Assembly (NCBI RefSeq): GCF_030269485.1
Contig: NZ_BSTL01000013.1
Location: 186,001 to 250,000, forward strand
Origin: Actinoplanes sp. NBRC 103695
GTDB taxonomy: Bacteria; Actinomycetota; Actinomycetes; Mycobacteriales; Micromonosporaceae
DNA length: 64,000 nt
Direction of reading: 5' to 3'
This document shows positions 23,932 through 31,418 of this stretch, in pieces; positions within the stretch are counted from its first letter, which is position 1; each line of letters begins with the position of its first letter. The notes under the pieces were generated by a model. It ran no database searches. It was given only the letters and a program-made list of their open reading frames with translations, and was not told the origin of the DNA. Made by a program: the position numbers and the translations under genes.

Positions 23932-24065
23932 GGGTGCCTCCCCAACTCATCCGGCGACCCCCACCGGTGAGTTTCCCTTGTGTCGCGTGCAGTGTGGACC
24001 ACCCGTGACAGTGCTGGTCGCACAGCTTGTGTGATCTCCTGCACCGCGACGCTCGTATTTTTACA

Positions 24066-24076
24066 TGCAAGTTGCA
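24066..24076. promoter_or_regulatory. palindrome in AT-rich divergent promoter region
   Basis: TGCAAGTTGCA has perfect 5-bp arms around one base and is flanked by TTTTT on the left and AAAAA on the right, extending the symmetry. It sits in the AT-rich gap between the XRE/TPR regulator and the opposite gene, a natural site for autoregulation. Confidence 0.4.
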
Positions 24077-24154
24077 AAAAGTGGATCTGACCGTCCCAAC
24101 GACGCGTGTTGCGCTTGGACACGGCAGACGCGGCTGATATGGGGTTTTCGAACC

Positions 24155-24715
24155 ATGCTTCGAACCGTGCAGACGAATCCCCGGCGGCCGTTCGGCCGAA
24201 CGGCCTTCCTCGATCGGCTTCGCCGCCGACGTCTGATCCGCCGCTACGAGGCACACGGCTGGCGGGTGCTCGACGACGATGTCGAACAGGGACAGATACG
24301 GCTGGCGACCGGCCTGCGGTTCGACGCGCTGGCCATGCCGGACACGCTCGGCCTGCGGATCCTCGGCACCACCCGGCTGCACGCCGAGCTCGAACTGCCC
24401 GACCTGCGCGGCCCGGTGCTGGGCACGCCGACCGGTTCCTGGTTGTTCCTGGTACGCCCCGGAACGCCGCTGCGGTCCGACCTGGAAGATATCCTCGGCA
24501 TCGTCCGGCACGGCCGTGGCTCCTGGGTGCCGGCCGCCCCCGGCCGCACCGCGGAGGGGCCGATCCGCTGGGTGGTGACCCCCGAACGCGTGGGCTGGCG
24601 CCTGCCCGCCTCGACCGCCGTGCAGGACATGCTCGCCGACCGGCTGACCGACCACCCGATGCCGCCGCGGATCACGGTCCCCCGCCAGGTCTCGACCGAC
24701 CGCCGAGCCGCCTGA
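24155..24715 (+). CDS. hypothetical actinobacterial protein, primase/polymerase-associated type
   Basis: 186 residues. A basic start (NPRRPFGRTAFLDRLRRRRLIRRYEAHGWRVLDDD) is followed by LATGLRFDALAMPDTLGLRILGTTRLH, PVLGTPTGSWLFLVRPGTPL, HGRGSWVPAAPGR and RWVVTPERVGWRLPASTAVQDML. The GSW-FLV-xxG and GSWVP motifs recall small bifunctional DNA primase/polymerase-related proteins of actinomycetes, but catalytic residues are not recognisable, so the label is tentative. The ATG (MLRT) has no strong SD; upstream and downstream alternatives exist. A 33-bp minisatellite begins 25 bases after the stop. Confidence 0.5.
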   Translation: MLRTVQTNPRRPFGRTAFLDRLRRRRLIRRYEAHGWRVLDDDVEQGQIRLATGLRFDALAMPDTLGLRILGTTRLHAELELPDLRGPVLGTPTGSWLFLVRPGTPLRSDLEDILGIVRHGRGSWVPAAPGRTAEGPIRWVVTPERVGWRLPASTAVQDMLADRLTDHPMPPRITVPRQVSTDRRAA

Positions 24716-24740
24716 CCGCCGTCCCCCATCCGGGCCGCAG

Positions 24741-24870
24741 GCCGCGCTGCCCGACCACCACCCCCGGCCGCAGGCCACGCCGCCCGACCACCACCCCCGG
24801 CCGCAGGCCACGCCGCCCGACCACCACCCCCGGCCGCAGGCCGGACCGCCCGACCACCATCCCGCATCCC
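24741..24870 (+). repeat. 33-bp minisatellite, about four copies
   Basis: Units start at 24741, 24774, 24807 and 24840 and share a CCCGACCACCACCCCCGGCC core; copies 2 and 3 are identical, copy 1 differs at two positions and copy 4 is degenerate. It follows the stop of the gene to the left. In the sense frame the repeats would be Pro/Arg/Thr-rich, with no start signal, so I see no gene in this stretch. Confidence 0.85.
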
Positions 24871-24888
24871 GGTAGCCGGCCGCGCCAC

Positions 24889-24948
24889 GGCTGCCGTCGC
24901 GCCCGTCTCGGCTGCCGTCGCGCCCGTCTCGGCTGCCGTCGCGCCTGG
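24889..24948 (+). repeat. 21-bp tandem repeat, about three copies
   Basis: GGCTGCCGTCGCGCCCGTCTC repeats at 24889 and 24910, with a shortened third copy at 24931. It is part of the 766-bp stretch without a supported gene between the hypothetical gene and the XRE-cupin gene. Confidence 0.85.
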
Positions 24949-25160
24949 TGGGGGCTCGGCGCGCATCCTGGCTCAGGGTCTGCGCAGAGCGGATTGAGTC
25001 CTGCGCACTCCGGCTCGGGCCGTGCGCATCCCGGACAATCGGGGACGCCGCTGCCCACCCGGCCGCCGGATCGTTGACGCTGGTAGCGGTCGGTTGGCGG
25101 GCATGGGCGGGGGCACACATGTCGAGAGACAACGTAGTAGGGCGATTTACCGGGGTCGAG

Positions 25161-25176
25161 TCACCCGAAGGGGTGA
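25161..25176. promoter_or_regulatory. 16-bp inverted repeat in gene-free stretch
   Basis: TCACCCGAAGGGGTGA has perfect 6-bp arms around GAAG and is followed by AATACGAGTTTTCG. It sits in the middle of the gene-free stretch with no gene close downstream, so it may be an orphan operator or a short hairpin. Confidence 0.3.
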
Positions 25177-25407
25177 ATACGAGTTTTCGCCATGCCGGGA
25201 CTCGTCCGTCCGGTTCCAGACCGAGCGGTAGCAGACCGACGGGCAGCCGCCCGGCCGGCACTCATCGCCCGATCCGCTGCTGACGTCCGACAAGATCATC
25301 TCCTGGCCGCCCTTGCCGCCTGACGGCATCATCCGCCGCCCGGCCCAGGTCGTGTCTCGCGGACCGGCCAGAAGCCACGCCGCAGTCCTCACCAGGTCCT
25401 CTCTCGC

Positions 25408-25473
25408 GGACCGCCTCGCACCTGAGCGGTCCAGGAGACGGGACCGCCTCGCACCTGAGCGGTCCAGGAGACG
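25408..25473. repeat. two perfect 33-bp repeats, each with a GGACCGC/GCGGTCC hairpin
   Basis: Two identical 33-bp units lie directly side by side, starting 9 bases beyond the XRE-cupin stop (transcribed leftward). Each carries 7-bp arms GGACCGC and GCGGTCC around an 11-nt loop. Together they would form two tandem hairpins, plausibly a duplicated terminator. Confidence 0.8.
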
Positions 25474-25481
25474 GGACCTGG

Positions 25482-26057
25482 CTAGCGGGTGGAGCGGGCA
25501 CGGACGTGCATGCGCTCGCCCTGCGGACCGAAGATAGACAGGAACTCGACCGCCTCACCGTCGGCGCTGCCGAACCAGTGCGGGACACGGGTGTCGAACT
25601 CGGCGGCCTCGCCCGCCGGCAGGACCAGATCATGGTCGCCGAGGATCAGGCGCAGGCGCCCGGCCAGGATGTAGAGCCACTCGTAGCCCTCGTGGCTCTT
25701 CGGCTCGGGCTCGGTGCGGCGGCCGGCCGGGATCAGGTGCTTGAAGGCCTGCAAGCCGCCGGGTTGCCTGGTCAGCGGCACGATGGTCTGGCCGAAGGCC
25801 TGGATGGGGCGGGCGTAGACCCGGGGGTCGCCGGTCGGCGGCGCGCCGACCAGATCGTCGAGCGGGATCCGGTACGCCTGGGCCAGCGGCAGCAGCAGTT
25901 CCAGCGTGGCGCGGCGCTGCCCGGACTCGAGGCGGGACAGGGTGCTGACCGAGATGCCGGTCGACTCGGACAGCGCGGTCAGCGTGGTCCCGCGTTCCTT
26001 GCGCAGTGCTCGCAGCCGCGGGCCGACGGCCGCGATCACGTCGTCTTTTGCCGTCAT
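25482..26057 (-). CDS. XRE-cupin transcriptional regulator
   Basis: 191 residues. Helix-turn-helix at about 10-65 (VGPRLRALRKERGTTLTALSESTGISVSTLSRLESGQRRATLELLLPLAQAY), then a cupin beta-barrel at about 115-185 (HEGYEWLYILAGRLRLILGDHDLVLPAGEAAEFDTRVPHWFGSADG) with candidate metal ligands His and Glu in the first motif and His in the second. This plan is common in regulators that sense a small ligand or metal. It is divergent from the thioredoxin-reductase-like gene, whose promoter it likely controls through an inverted repeat spanning its own start codon. Confidence 0.85.
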   Translation of the reverse strand: MTAKDDVIAAVGPRLRALRKERGTTLTALSESTGISVSTLSRLESGQRRATLELLLPLAQAYRIPLDDLVGAPPTGDPRVYARPIQAFGQTIVPLTRQPGGLQAFKHLIPAGRRTEPEPKSHEGYEWLYILAGRLRLILGDHDLVLPAGEAAEFDTRVPHWFGSADGEAVEFLSIFGPQGERMHVRARSTR

Positions 26058-26074
26058 GGCAACATAGTTTGCCA
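26057..26074. promoter_or_regulatory. operator-like inverted repeat at the XRE-cupin start codon
   Basis: TGGCAA and TTGCCA arms surround CATAGT, which on the minus strand gives an ACTATG -10-like box. The repeat overlaps the ATG of the regulator, so the message may be almost leaderless and regulator binding would block its own expression and affect the opposite gene 30 bases away. Confidence 0.5.
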
Positions 26075-26104
26075 CCTGACCGCGGGCAGGCGCACCGTCG
26101 ACGC

Positions 26105-27205
26105 ATGACATATGACGTGGTGATCATCGGCGGTGGAGCCGCCGGGCTGAGCGGGGCGGTGGCTCTGGGCCGCGCCCTGCGGAGCGTGCTCGTGATCGAC
26201 GGCGGCGAGCCGCGCAACGCCCCGGCCGAGGGCGTACACAACTACCTCACCAGGGACGGCATGCCGCCTGCCGAGCTCGTGGCGGCCGGGCGGGAGGAGG
26301 CCGCGCGCTACGGCGTCGAGTTCCGCTCCGGCCAGGTCAGCGAAGTGACCGGCACAGCCGACGCCTTCCGGGTGACGGTGACCAGCGCGGCCGACACGCA
26401 CCGCAAGGCGGTGACCAGCGCGGCCGACACGCACCGCAAGGCGGTGACCAGCGCGGCAGACCCATCGCGCGGGGTGGACGGCGCCGCCGGCACATCCCGC
26501 GAGGCCGTGGACGGCGCGTCCCGCGAGGCCGTGGACGACACGTCCCGCGAGGCCATGGACCGCGCGTCCCGCGAGGCCATGGACGGGGAGATCGTCGAGG
26601 CGCGGCGGATCATCGTCGCCTCCGGCGTGCGGGACGTCCTGCCGGACATCCCGGGCCTGGCCGAGGGCTGGGGCAGCACCGTGGTGCACTGCCCGTACTG
26701 CCACGGCTGGGAGGTTCGCGGCAGCGCGATCGGAGTGATCGCGACCTCGGCGGAGATGGCCACGATGAAGGGCCTGCTGTGGAGCCAGTGGACGGGCGAC
26801 CTGCTGCTCTTCCTCAACGACACGTTCACCCCCGACCCCGGCCAGGCCCGGCAGCTGGCCGTGCGGGGCGTGCAGACCGTCGCCGGCAAGGTCGAGGCGG
26901 TCACCGCCGAGGGCGTACACCTGACCGGCGGAGCCGTGATCCCCCGCGACCACCTGGTCGTGGCCACCCGGGTCGAGGCCCGCCTGGACTTCCTGGCCCC
27001 GCTGGGCCTGAAGCCGGTCGAGCACCCGATGGGCGTCGGCACCCACCTGCCGGTCGAGGACCCCAGCGGCCGCACCTCGGTGCCGGGCGTCTGGGCGGCG
27101 GGCAACATCACCGAGCCGAACGCGCAGGTGATCAGCTCGGCCGCCGCAGGCCTGGGCGCCGGCGCCGCCGTCAACATGGACCTGATCCTGGCCGACGCGG
27201 GCTGA
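26105..27205 (+). CDS. thioredoxin-reductase-like FAD/NAD(P) oxidoreductase with repeat insertion
   Basis: 366 residues. DVVIIGGGAAGLSGAVALGRA (FAD-binding GxGxxG) opens the protein, VVHCPYCHGWEV carries the redox-type CxxC at about residue 198, and GVWAAGNITEPNAQVISSAAAGLGAGAAVN is the C-terminal FAD motif. Family members are about 300 residues; the excess is a repeat block at about residues 92-160: near-identical 11-residue units (VTSAADTHRKA) followed by 8-residue units around SREAVDGA. The insertion falls in the first FAD domain before ARRIIVASG. It may be a disordered loop; effect on activity unknown. Divergent from XRE-cupin. Confidence 0.8.
   Translation: MTYDVVIIGGGAAGLSGAVALGRALRSVLVIDGGEPRNAPAEGVHNYLTRDGMPPAELVAAGREEAARYGVEFRSGQVSEVTGTADAFRVTVTSAADTHRKAVTSAADTHRKAVTSAADPSRGVDGAAGTSREAVDGASREAVDDTSREAMDRASREAMDGEIVEARRIIVASGVRDVLPDIPGLAEGWGSTVVHCPYCHGWEVRGSAIGVIATSAEMATMKGLLWSQWTGDLLLFLNDTFTPDPGQARQLAVRGVQTVAGKVEAVTAEGVHLTGGAVIPRDHLVVATRVEARLDFLAPLGLKPVEHPMGVGTHLPVEDPSGRTSVPGVWAAGNITEPNAQVISSAAAGLGAGAAVNMDLILADAG
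26378..26461 (+). repeat. 33-bp in-frame tandem repeat inside the TrxR-like gene
   Basis: Two identical units beginning GTGACCAGCGCGGCCGACAC start at 26378 and 26411, with a partial third at 26444. Length is a multiple of three, so copy changes would keep the frame and only lengthen the loop. Confidence 0.9.
26493..26586 (+). repeat. 24-bp in-frame tandem repeat inside the TrxR-like gene
   Basis: About four copies of a unit containing TCCCGCGAGGCCGTGGACG, encoding SREA(V/M)D repeats, directly after the 33-bp array. The copies differ by a few bases, suggesting they are older than the 33-bp units. Confidence 0.85.
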
Positions 27206-27280
27206 CCGAGCACGACGCAGGCCGACCGAGCACGACGCGGGCCGACCGAGCACGACGCAGGCCGACCGGGTACGACGCGG
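27201..27280 (+). repeat. 20-bp tandem repeat starting at the TrxR-like stop codon
   Basis: Four units of GCYGACCGAGCACGACGCRG-type sequence start at 27201, 27221, 27241 and 27261. The first includes the TGA stop. It resembles the preceding codons (GCCGACGCGG), so it seems to have grown from the gene's 3' end. The rest of the 250-bp gap to the DUF402 gene shows nothing else convincing. Confidence 0.85.
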
Positions 27281-27456
27281 GTGGCGCAGCGGAGTTGGGG
27301 TTCTGGGCGGGCCCGAGTCGCCGAGGGGGTACGACCGGGCCCGCCCGTCCGCGGGTTCGCCCCGCGGATACCAGAAGGATCGGCGCGGCCTCCGGCCACT
27401 TGAGCTCGCCTCGGGTGCGGCCGGGGTGCGGCCGGATCCCCGATAGGTTGGCCGGC

Positions 27457-27969
27457 ATGGATGCCGTCGACATGGTCCTGCGCAAGTACGACGGACGGCT
27501 GCACCGCTGGGTCACCGGGCGGCGACTGGGCACGGACGAGCACGGCACCTGGATCGGCACCCCGGCCGGCACCACGGTGCATTTCAATTACGGCGCCCGG
27601 CCGACCAGCCTGACCCAGGCCGACGCCGTCCGGCTGGTCCCCCGGGACGGCTGGTGGGTGGCCCTCTTCACCGCCGAACCGGGCGAACCCGACGTCTACT
27701 GTGATGTCGCCGCGCCGCCGACCTGGACCTCGCCGACCGAGGTGACCGTCGTCGACCTGGACATCGACCTGGTCCGTTACCGCCTGGACGGACGGGTCGA
27801 GGTGGAGGACGAGGACGAGTTCGCCCTGCACACCGTCTCCTACGGTTATCCGCCCGAGGTGGTGGCCGGCGCCATCGAGGGCGCGAGCGCGCTGCGGCGG
27901 TCGCTGATCGACCGCACCGAGCCTTTCGGCACTGCCCCGGACCACTGGTTTTCCCTCCTGCGAGCGTGA
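27457..27969 (+). CDS. DUF402 family protein
   Basis: 170 residues. MVLRKYDGRLHRWVTGRRLGTDEHGTWIGTPAGT, then NYGARPTSL, a WWVALF strand, DVYCDVAAPPTWTSPTEVTVVDLDIDLVRYRLDGRVEVEDEDEF and a C-terminal helix are the DUF402 pattern. Relatives such as FomD are nucleotide diphosphatases with an Asp/Glu metal site; the DxDxDL and EVEDEDEF segments fit that. Its 3' end starts a set of degenerate repeats. Substrate unknown. Confidence 0.8.
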   Translation: MDAVDMVLRKYDGRLHRWVTGRRLGTDEHGTWIGTPAGTTVHFNYGARPTSLTQADAVRLVPRDGWWVALFTAEPGEPDVYCDVAAPPTWTSPTEVTVVDLDIDLVRYRLDGRVEVEDEDEFALHTVSYGYPPEVVAGAIEGASALRRSLIDRTEPFGTAPDHWFSLLRA

Positions 27970-28079
27970 TCATCTGGTTTTCCGTGCTGCGCGCGTGATC
28001 ACCGGCCGGTCCGCCCGGCACTGCCACGGACCGCTGGTCTCCCCTGCTGCGCGCGTGATCACCGGCCGGTCCGCCCGGC
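27945..28079 (+). repeat. 60-bp-period repeat overlapping the DUF402 stop
   Basis: CTGCTGCGCGCGTGATCACC-type sequence occurs twice (from about 27984 and 28044), with 36 bases nearly identical and similar sequence TGGTTTTCC/TGGTCTCCC before each. A third, weaker copy (from about 27949) covers the last codons and the TGA of the DUF402 gene, so the array is derived from that gene's end. Confidence 0.75.
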
Positions 28080-28098
28080 TCGGACCGGCCGGTGCGGG

Positions 28099-28572
28099 TC
28101 ACTCCGGAGCGGTCGCCCGCCCGGGACGGTCGAGCTCGCCCAGATGCTCGAGCCGTGCTCGGATGCCCGCCGGGCTGCGACCGAACTCGTCGGACAGCTC
28201 ACGGCGGGAGGCGCCGGCCCGGTGGCGGGCGACCAGGCGCTCATCGTCGTCGGGGCGCCAGCGGGCGCCGTGATTGGCCGCGCGGCGGCGGCCCGCCGCC
28301 ACGCGATGATGCGGGGTGTGCAGCGCGACCAGCCCGGCCAGGGTCGAGGTGAGGACCTCGGCCACCAGGGGCAGGTCGCTGCGCGAGATCCCTCCGCTGA
28401 TCTCGCTCAGCACTCGGCCGTCGCTGTCGCAGCCGACGACGGCCAGATCGATCCGGGTGTCGACCGCGCCGGTCGCGGTGATCAGGAACTGGGTGTCGCC
28501 GACGGTGATCTGACGCTCGAGGGACAGGTCGGGAGCCGGGGCCTCCGGCGGCAGGTACCGGTTGTCATCCAT
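28099..28572 (-). CDS. hypothetical protein with C-terminal helix-turn-helix-like segment
   Basis: 157 residues. The N-terminal two thirds form strands (ERQITVGDTQFLITATGAVDTRIDLAVVGCDSDGRVLSEISGGIS). The C-terminus (RWRPDDDERLVARHRAGASRRELSDEFGRSPAGIRARLEHLG) resembles the small HTH of proteins that read DNA or associate with helicase-like partners in actinobacteria. ATG start. It is convergent with the DUF402 gene and 96 bases from the next gene. No family name assigned. Confidence 0.6.
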   Translation of the reverse strand: MDDNRYLPPEAPAPDLSLERQITVGDTQFLITATGAVDTRIDLAVVGCDSDGRVLSEISGGISRSDLPLVAEVLTSTLAGLVALHTPHHRVAAGRRRAANHGARWRPDDDERLVARHRAGASRRELSDEFGRSPAGIRARLEHLGELDRPGRATAPE

Positions 28573-28668
28573 GCCCCGAACCTAGAGCCACCCCCCGACA
28601 GTTTCCCCCGGTGCGAACCCGCCCACGGCCCGGCGCGGGTTCCGGCGCCGTATTCGGCGCCGGGCCAC

Positions 28669-29286
28669 TCAGCCGCCCAGCCGGTCCCGGAGCACGCGTA
28701 CGCCCGGGCCGTCCAGCTCGCCCAGCGCCACACCGCGGCCGGTGAGTGCCATCATCAGCGCCTCCGCGGGACCGGCCAGCACCGGCCCGGCGCCGGCCGA
28801 CCAGTCCAGGTCGGTCGACTCGAAGCGCAGCCCCGCCACCCGCCGCCTCGGCGCGAAGCCCCAGGCCCGCCCGCCGGTCAGGAAGTCCAGCACCACGCGC
28901 AGGTGGTCGAGCGGGAAGCCGTGCGGCAACCCGAGCGGCCGGCGCATGTCCTGCCCGTGGATGTGCAGGTCGGCGTATTGCCCGAGCACCGGCCGCGCCG
29001 GACGGTCGGCGTAGCGGCGCAGGTCGGCGGCCATCGCGGCGGCCGGGCGCGCGGCGACCTGGGCGGCCAGCCGGGCATTGCCGGCGTGCAGCCGGAAGCC
29101 CGCCCGGACGGTCGCCGCCAGCAGCGCGGACGCGGGACCGGCGGCACCCGCGAGCAGATGCCCGGCGACCTGCTGGACCGTCCACTGCGTACAGAGGCTG
29201 GGCGTCGTGAGCTGGGCCGGGCTGAGCGTCTCGAGCAGATCGGCGATACGCCGCCGCTCGGCCGCGATCACGGGCTGGAGGTCCAC
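28669..29286 (-). CDS. maleylpyruvate isomerase/DinB-like family protein
   Basis: 205 residues. RRRIADLLETLSPAQLTTPSLCTQWTVQQVAGHLLAG is the mycothiol-dependent maleylpyruvate isomerase N-terminal pattern (CxxWTVxxVxxH), with a further HIHGQDMRRPLG segment containing His ligands and a C-terminal mixed domain (LRFESTDLDWSAGAGPVLAGPAEALMMALTGR). These enzymes form a DinB-like four-helix bundle with a metal site and may use mycothiol, the actinobacterial thiol. Substrate unknown. GTG start. Confidence 0.75.
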   Translation of the reverse strand: MDLQPVIAAERRRIADLLETLSPAQLTTPSLCTQWTVQQVAGHLLAGAAGPASALLAATVRAGFRLHAGNARLAAQVAARPAAAMAADLRRYADRPARPVLGQYADLHIHGQDMRRPLGLPHGFPLDHLRVVLDFLTGGRAWGFAPRRRVAGLRFESTDLDWSAGAGPVLAGPAEALMMALTGRGVALGELDGPGVRVLRDRLGG

Positions 29287-29371
29287 TCGTCAACCGTAGC
29301 GGACCGCTTCCGTACTTTGACCAACAGTAATGGCCAGTCGGACGGCGGGAACCTGTGGAAGGGTTGGTCCG

Positions 29372-30172
29372 GTGACCGACCAGCCGCCCGCCGACGTCCT
29401 GACCGCGTTCGGCCTGTCCGGCGGGGTGCGTCGTTTGACCGGCGGCAAGGGCGGCACCTGGCAGTCCGGCGACATCGTCCTGAAGCGGGCCGAGGGCGAG
29501 CCGGAGACGATCTGGCGGGCCGAGGTGCTGAGCGTGCTGCCGCCGTCGCCTGACTTCCGCATCGCCCGCCCGCTGCGCGCCCGCACCGGCGCCTGGGTGG
29601 TGTCCGGCTGGGAGGCGACGGCCTGGGTGGGCGGCGCCGCCGACCCGAGCCGCCCCGACGACGTGATCCGCGCCGGCGAGGCCTTCCACGCCGCGATCAC
29701 CGCCGTGCCCCGCCCGTCCTTTCTGGACGATCGCGACGACCCGTGGAGCTACGGCGACCGCCTGGCCTTCGGCGAGCCGGTCCCGTCCGGCGCGACCGCC
29801 CCGAGCGCCCTGCTGGAGCCGCTGCTGGCCGCCCGCCGCGCCGTCACGTCACCGTCCCAGGTGGTGCACGGCGACCTGACCGGCAACGTGCTCTTCGCCC
29901 CCGGCCTGCCTCCCGCGATCATCGACTGGCCCGCCTACCACCGCCCACCGTCCTGGGCGGCGGCCGTCGTGGTGGCCGACGCCCTGGTCTGGCATGACGT
30001 GGACCCGGCATTGATCCACCGCTGGGCGCCGCACTTTCCGGAGTGGCCCCAGATGCTGATCCGTGCTCTGATCTACCGCATCTCGACGTGGCCCGCGGCC
30101 CGCTGGGACCTGCCACCCGACGATGCCTACCGGCCCACGGTGACCCGCGTCCTCGAATACGCCGGCCGCTGA
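29372..30172 (+). CDS. TIGR02569 family protein (phosphotransferase-like fold)
   Basis: 266 residues. The actinobacterial TIGR02569 pattern is plain: DVLTAFGLSGGVRRLTGGKGGTWQSGDIVLKRA (nucleotide-loop and Lys), WVVSGWEATAWVGG, PRPSFLDDRDDPWSYGDR, VVHGDLTGNVLFAPGLPPAIIDWPAYHRPPSWAAAVVVADALVWHDVD, which includes the kinase-like HGDLTGNV and the metal-binding D. The fold is that of aminoglycoside/homoserine kinases; no substrate is known. GTG start with GGAAGGG about nine bases upstream; an ATG 42 bases earlier is possible. Confidence 0.8.
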   Translation: MTDQPPADVLTAFGLSGGVRRLTGGKGGTWQSGDIVLKRAEGEPETIWRAEVLSVLPPSPDFRIARPLRARTGAWVVSGWEATAWVGGAADPSRPDDVIRAGEAFHAAITAVPRPSFLDDRDDPWSYGDRLAFGEPVPSGATAPSALLEPLLAARRAVTSPSQVVHGDLTGNVLFAPGLPPAIIDWPAYHRPPSWAAAVVVADALVWHDVDPALIHRWAPHFPEWPQMLIRALIYRISTWPAARWDLPPDDAYRPTVTRVLEYAGR

Positions 30173-30274
30173 GACCCACCGGCCGGCATGTTTCGCCGGC
30201 CGAGGACACCCCCGCCGGTCAATGACCCGACAGGCGGATTACCCAGGGCCGACGCACCTACTACGGTCGGACAC

Positions 30275-30676
30275 ATGGCCGACTTCTGGCTGGGCGTGGT
30301 GGTCGGTGGCTGCGCAGTCGCCGTGCTGTCCGTGTGGGCTGGTTTCTACTTCTATCGCCGCTCCTTGGAGGCCACCGAGGCCGCCAGGATCCACCTCAAC
30401 GCGGTCCGCCGAGCGCAGTACGAGTCCGACCTCCACTGGCGCCGCCGCGAGGCCGACTGGGACGATTTCGCCGGCCAGGTCCTCTCCGCGGCCACTCAAC
30501 CTCACCTGACCCATCTGCTGACGATGCTCCCCACCCACTCCGCATTGCGCCGCCCCGAAGCCGAGGACCCGACTCAGGAGAGCCCGGTCTCCTCGACACC
30601 CGCCGCTCCGATGACGACAGCCGCGCCCATGACGACCGAGGAGATGGTCCGGACAGTGCCGCGGACCGCGGCCTGA
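30275..30676 (+). CDS. single-pass membrane hypothetical protein
   Basis: 133 residues. One N-terminal membrane helix (about 5-26, WLGVVVGGCAVAVLSVWAGFYF), a positive patch YRRS, a helical middle (ARIHLNAVRRAQYESDLHWRRREADWDDF) and a Thr/Pro/Met-rich C-terminus with a repeated APMTT. No known domain. The ATG directly precedes the membrane helix; an upstream in-frame extension lacks a ribosome site. It stands between two unrelated genes in the same direction. Confidence 0.5.
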   Translation: MADFWLGVVVGGCAVAVLSVWAGFYFYRRSLEATEAARIHLNAVRRAQYESDLHWRRREADWDDFAGQVLSAATQPHLTHLLTMLPTHSALRRPEAEDPTQESPVSSTPAAPMTTAAPMTTEEMVRTVPRTAA

Positions 30677-30745
30677 GCCGCCGGAGTCCCGCGCGCGGAT
30701 AGAATTCCGGCCGCCGCACAGGGACCATCCACGACCGGAGTACAG

Positions 30746-31204
30746 ATGCAGCTCACCCAGACCCTCGACGTCATCGAGGCGCTCCTCCGCGCTTCCGGGC
30801 ATCCCGACATCGCCGAGATCGAGCGCTTCGACGGCGCCCGGACCGGCATGCGCGTGAAGTACGGGACGGGCTCGTCGGGCCTGCTCTTCGGCGACGACAT
30901 CCGCGGCGAGGTCGAGATCGGCATCCCCGACGCGCTGCCGCCGTTCAAGCAGCGCGCACCCCGTACGGCGATCCTGGTCCGGCAACTGCTCGACGCGGCC
31001 AGGCCGGCCGAGTTCCGTTCCTGGAACCTGATCGCGTTGCCGTCCATCGGGCACACCAAGGACCACATTTCGGGCCTGCGGATCCAGTGCGGCGACGGCG
31101 GCTCGTTCCAGTTGCGCGCCACCGGCATGGGCAGCCAGATCCCGGAGCCCGACGAGGACCCGGCCCTCGACTACCGGATCCCCGCAGACCTCCGAGCATC
31201 CTGA
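30746..31204 (+). CDS. hypothetical protein
   Basis: 152 residues. MQLTQTLDVIEALLRASGHPDIAEIERFDGARTGMRVKYGTGSSGLLFGDDIRGEVEIGIP suggests a small alpha/beta domain, followed by RTAILVRQLLDAARPAEFRSWNLIALPSIG and a beta C-terminus. No catalytic motif, Cys pair or membrane segment was seen. GGAG lies about ten bases before the ATG. Downstream is the tRNA gene on the opposite strand. I do not recognise the family. Confidence 0.55.
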   Translation: MQLTQTLDVIEALLRASGHPDIAEIERFDGARTGMRVKYGTGSSGLLFGDDIRGEVEIGIPDALPPFKQRAPRTAILVRQLLDAARPAEFRSWNLIALPSIGHTKDHISGLRIQCGDGGSFQLRATGMGSQIPEPDEDPALDYRIPADLRAS

Positions 31205-31286
31205 CGCTGCGGCGGCGTGCGGATACGTCTGTCGCACCAGGCGCACCGCGGAGTGTCCAGGGCCCGGCCCCGGGGGGCCGGCATCG

Positions 31287-31358
31287 TGGGCGCGGTAGGT
31301 TTCGAACCTACGACCCCTCGCTTGTAAGGCGAGTGCTCTCCCACTGAGCTACGCGCCC
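31287..31358 (-). tRNA. tRNA-Val (anticodon UAC)
   Basis: A cloverleaf folds on the minus strand. The acceptor stem GGGCGCG/CGCGCCC, the D-arm with AGCTCAGTGGGAGAGC, the anticodon stem CTCGC/GCGAG around CTTACAA (anticodon TAC), and the T-arm with GGTTCGAAACC are all present; the discriminator base is A. CCA is not encoded. tRNA 3' ends are frequent integration sites, but no direct repeat of this one was found elsewhere in the window. Confidence 0.95.
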
Positions 31359-31418
31359 GGTACGACGCGCCTGAGCGCGCCGCCGGAATGGGCATTCTAT
31401 CGGAGCTGGGGTATCGCC

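Noticed and set aside
24741..24948. CRISPR array
   Set aside because: The units are directly adjacent without spacers of unrelated sequence and no cas genes are near, so this is a minisatellite.
31287..31358. tRNA-Val as the integration site of the element
   Set aside because: It lies about 20 kb from the element, between core genes, and no repeat of its 3' end was found in the left region.
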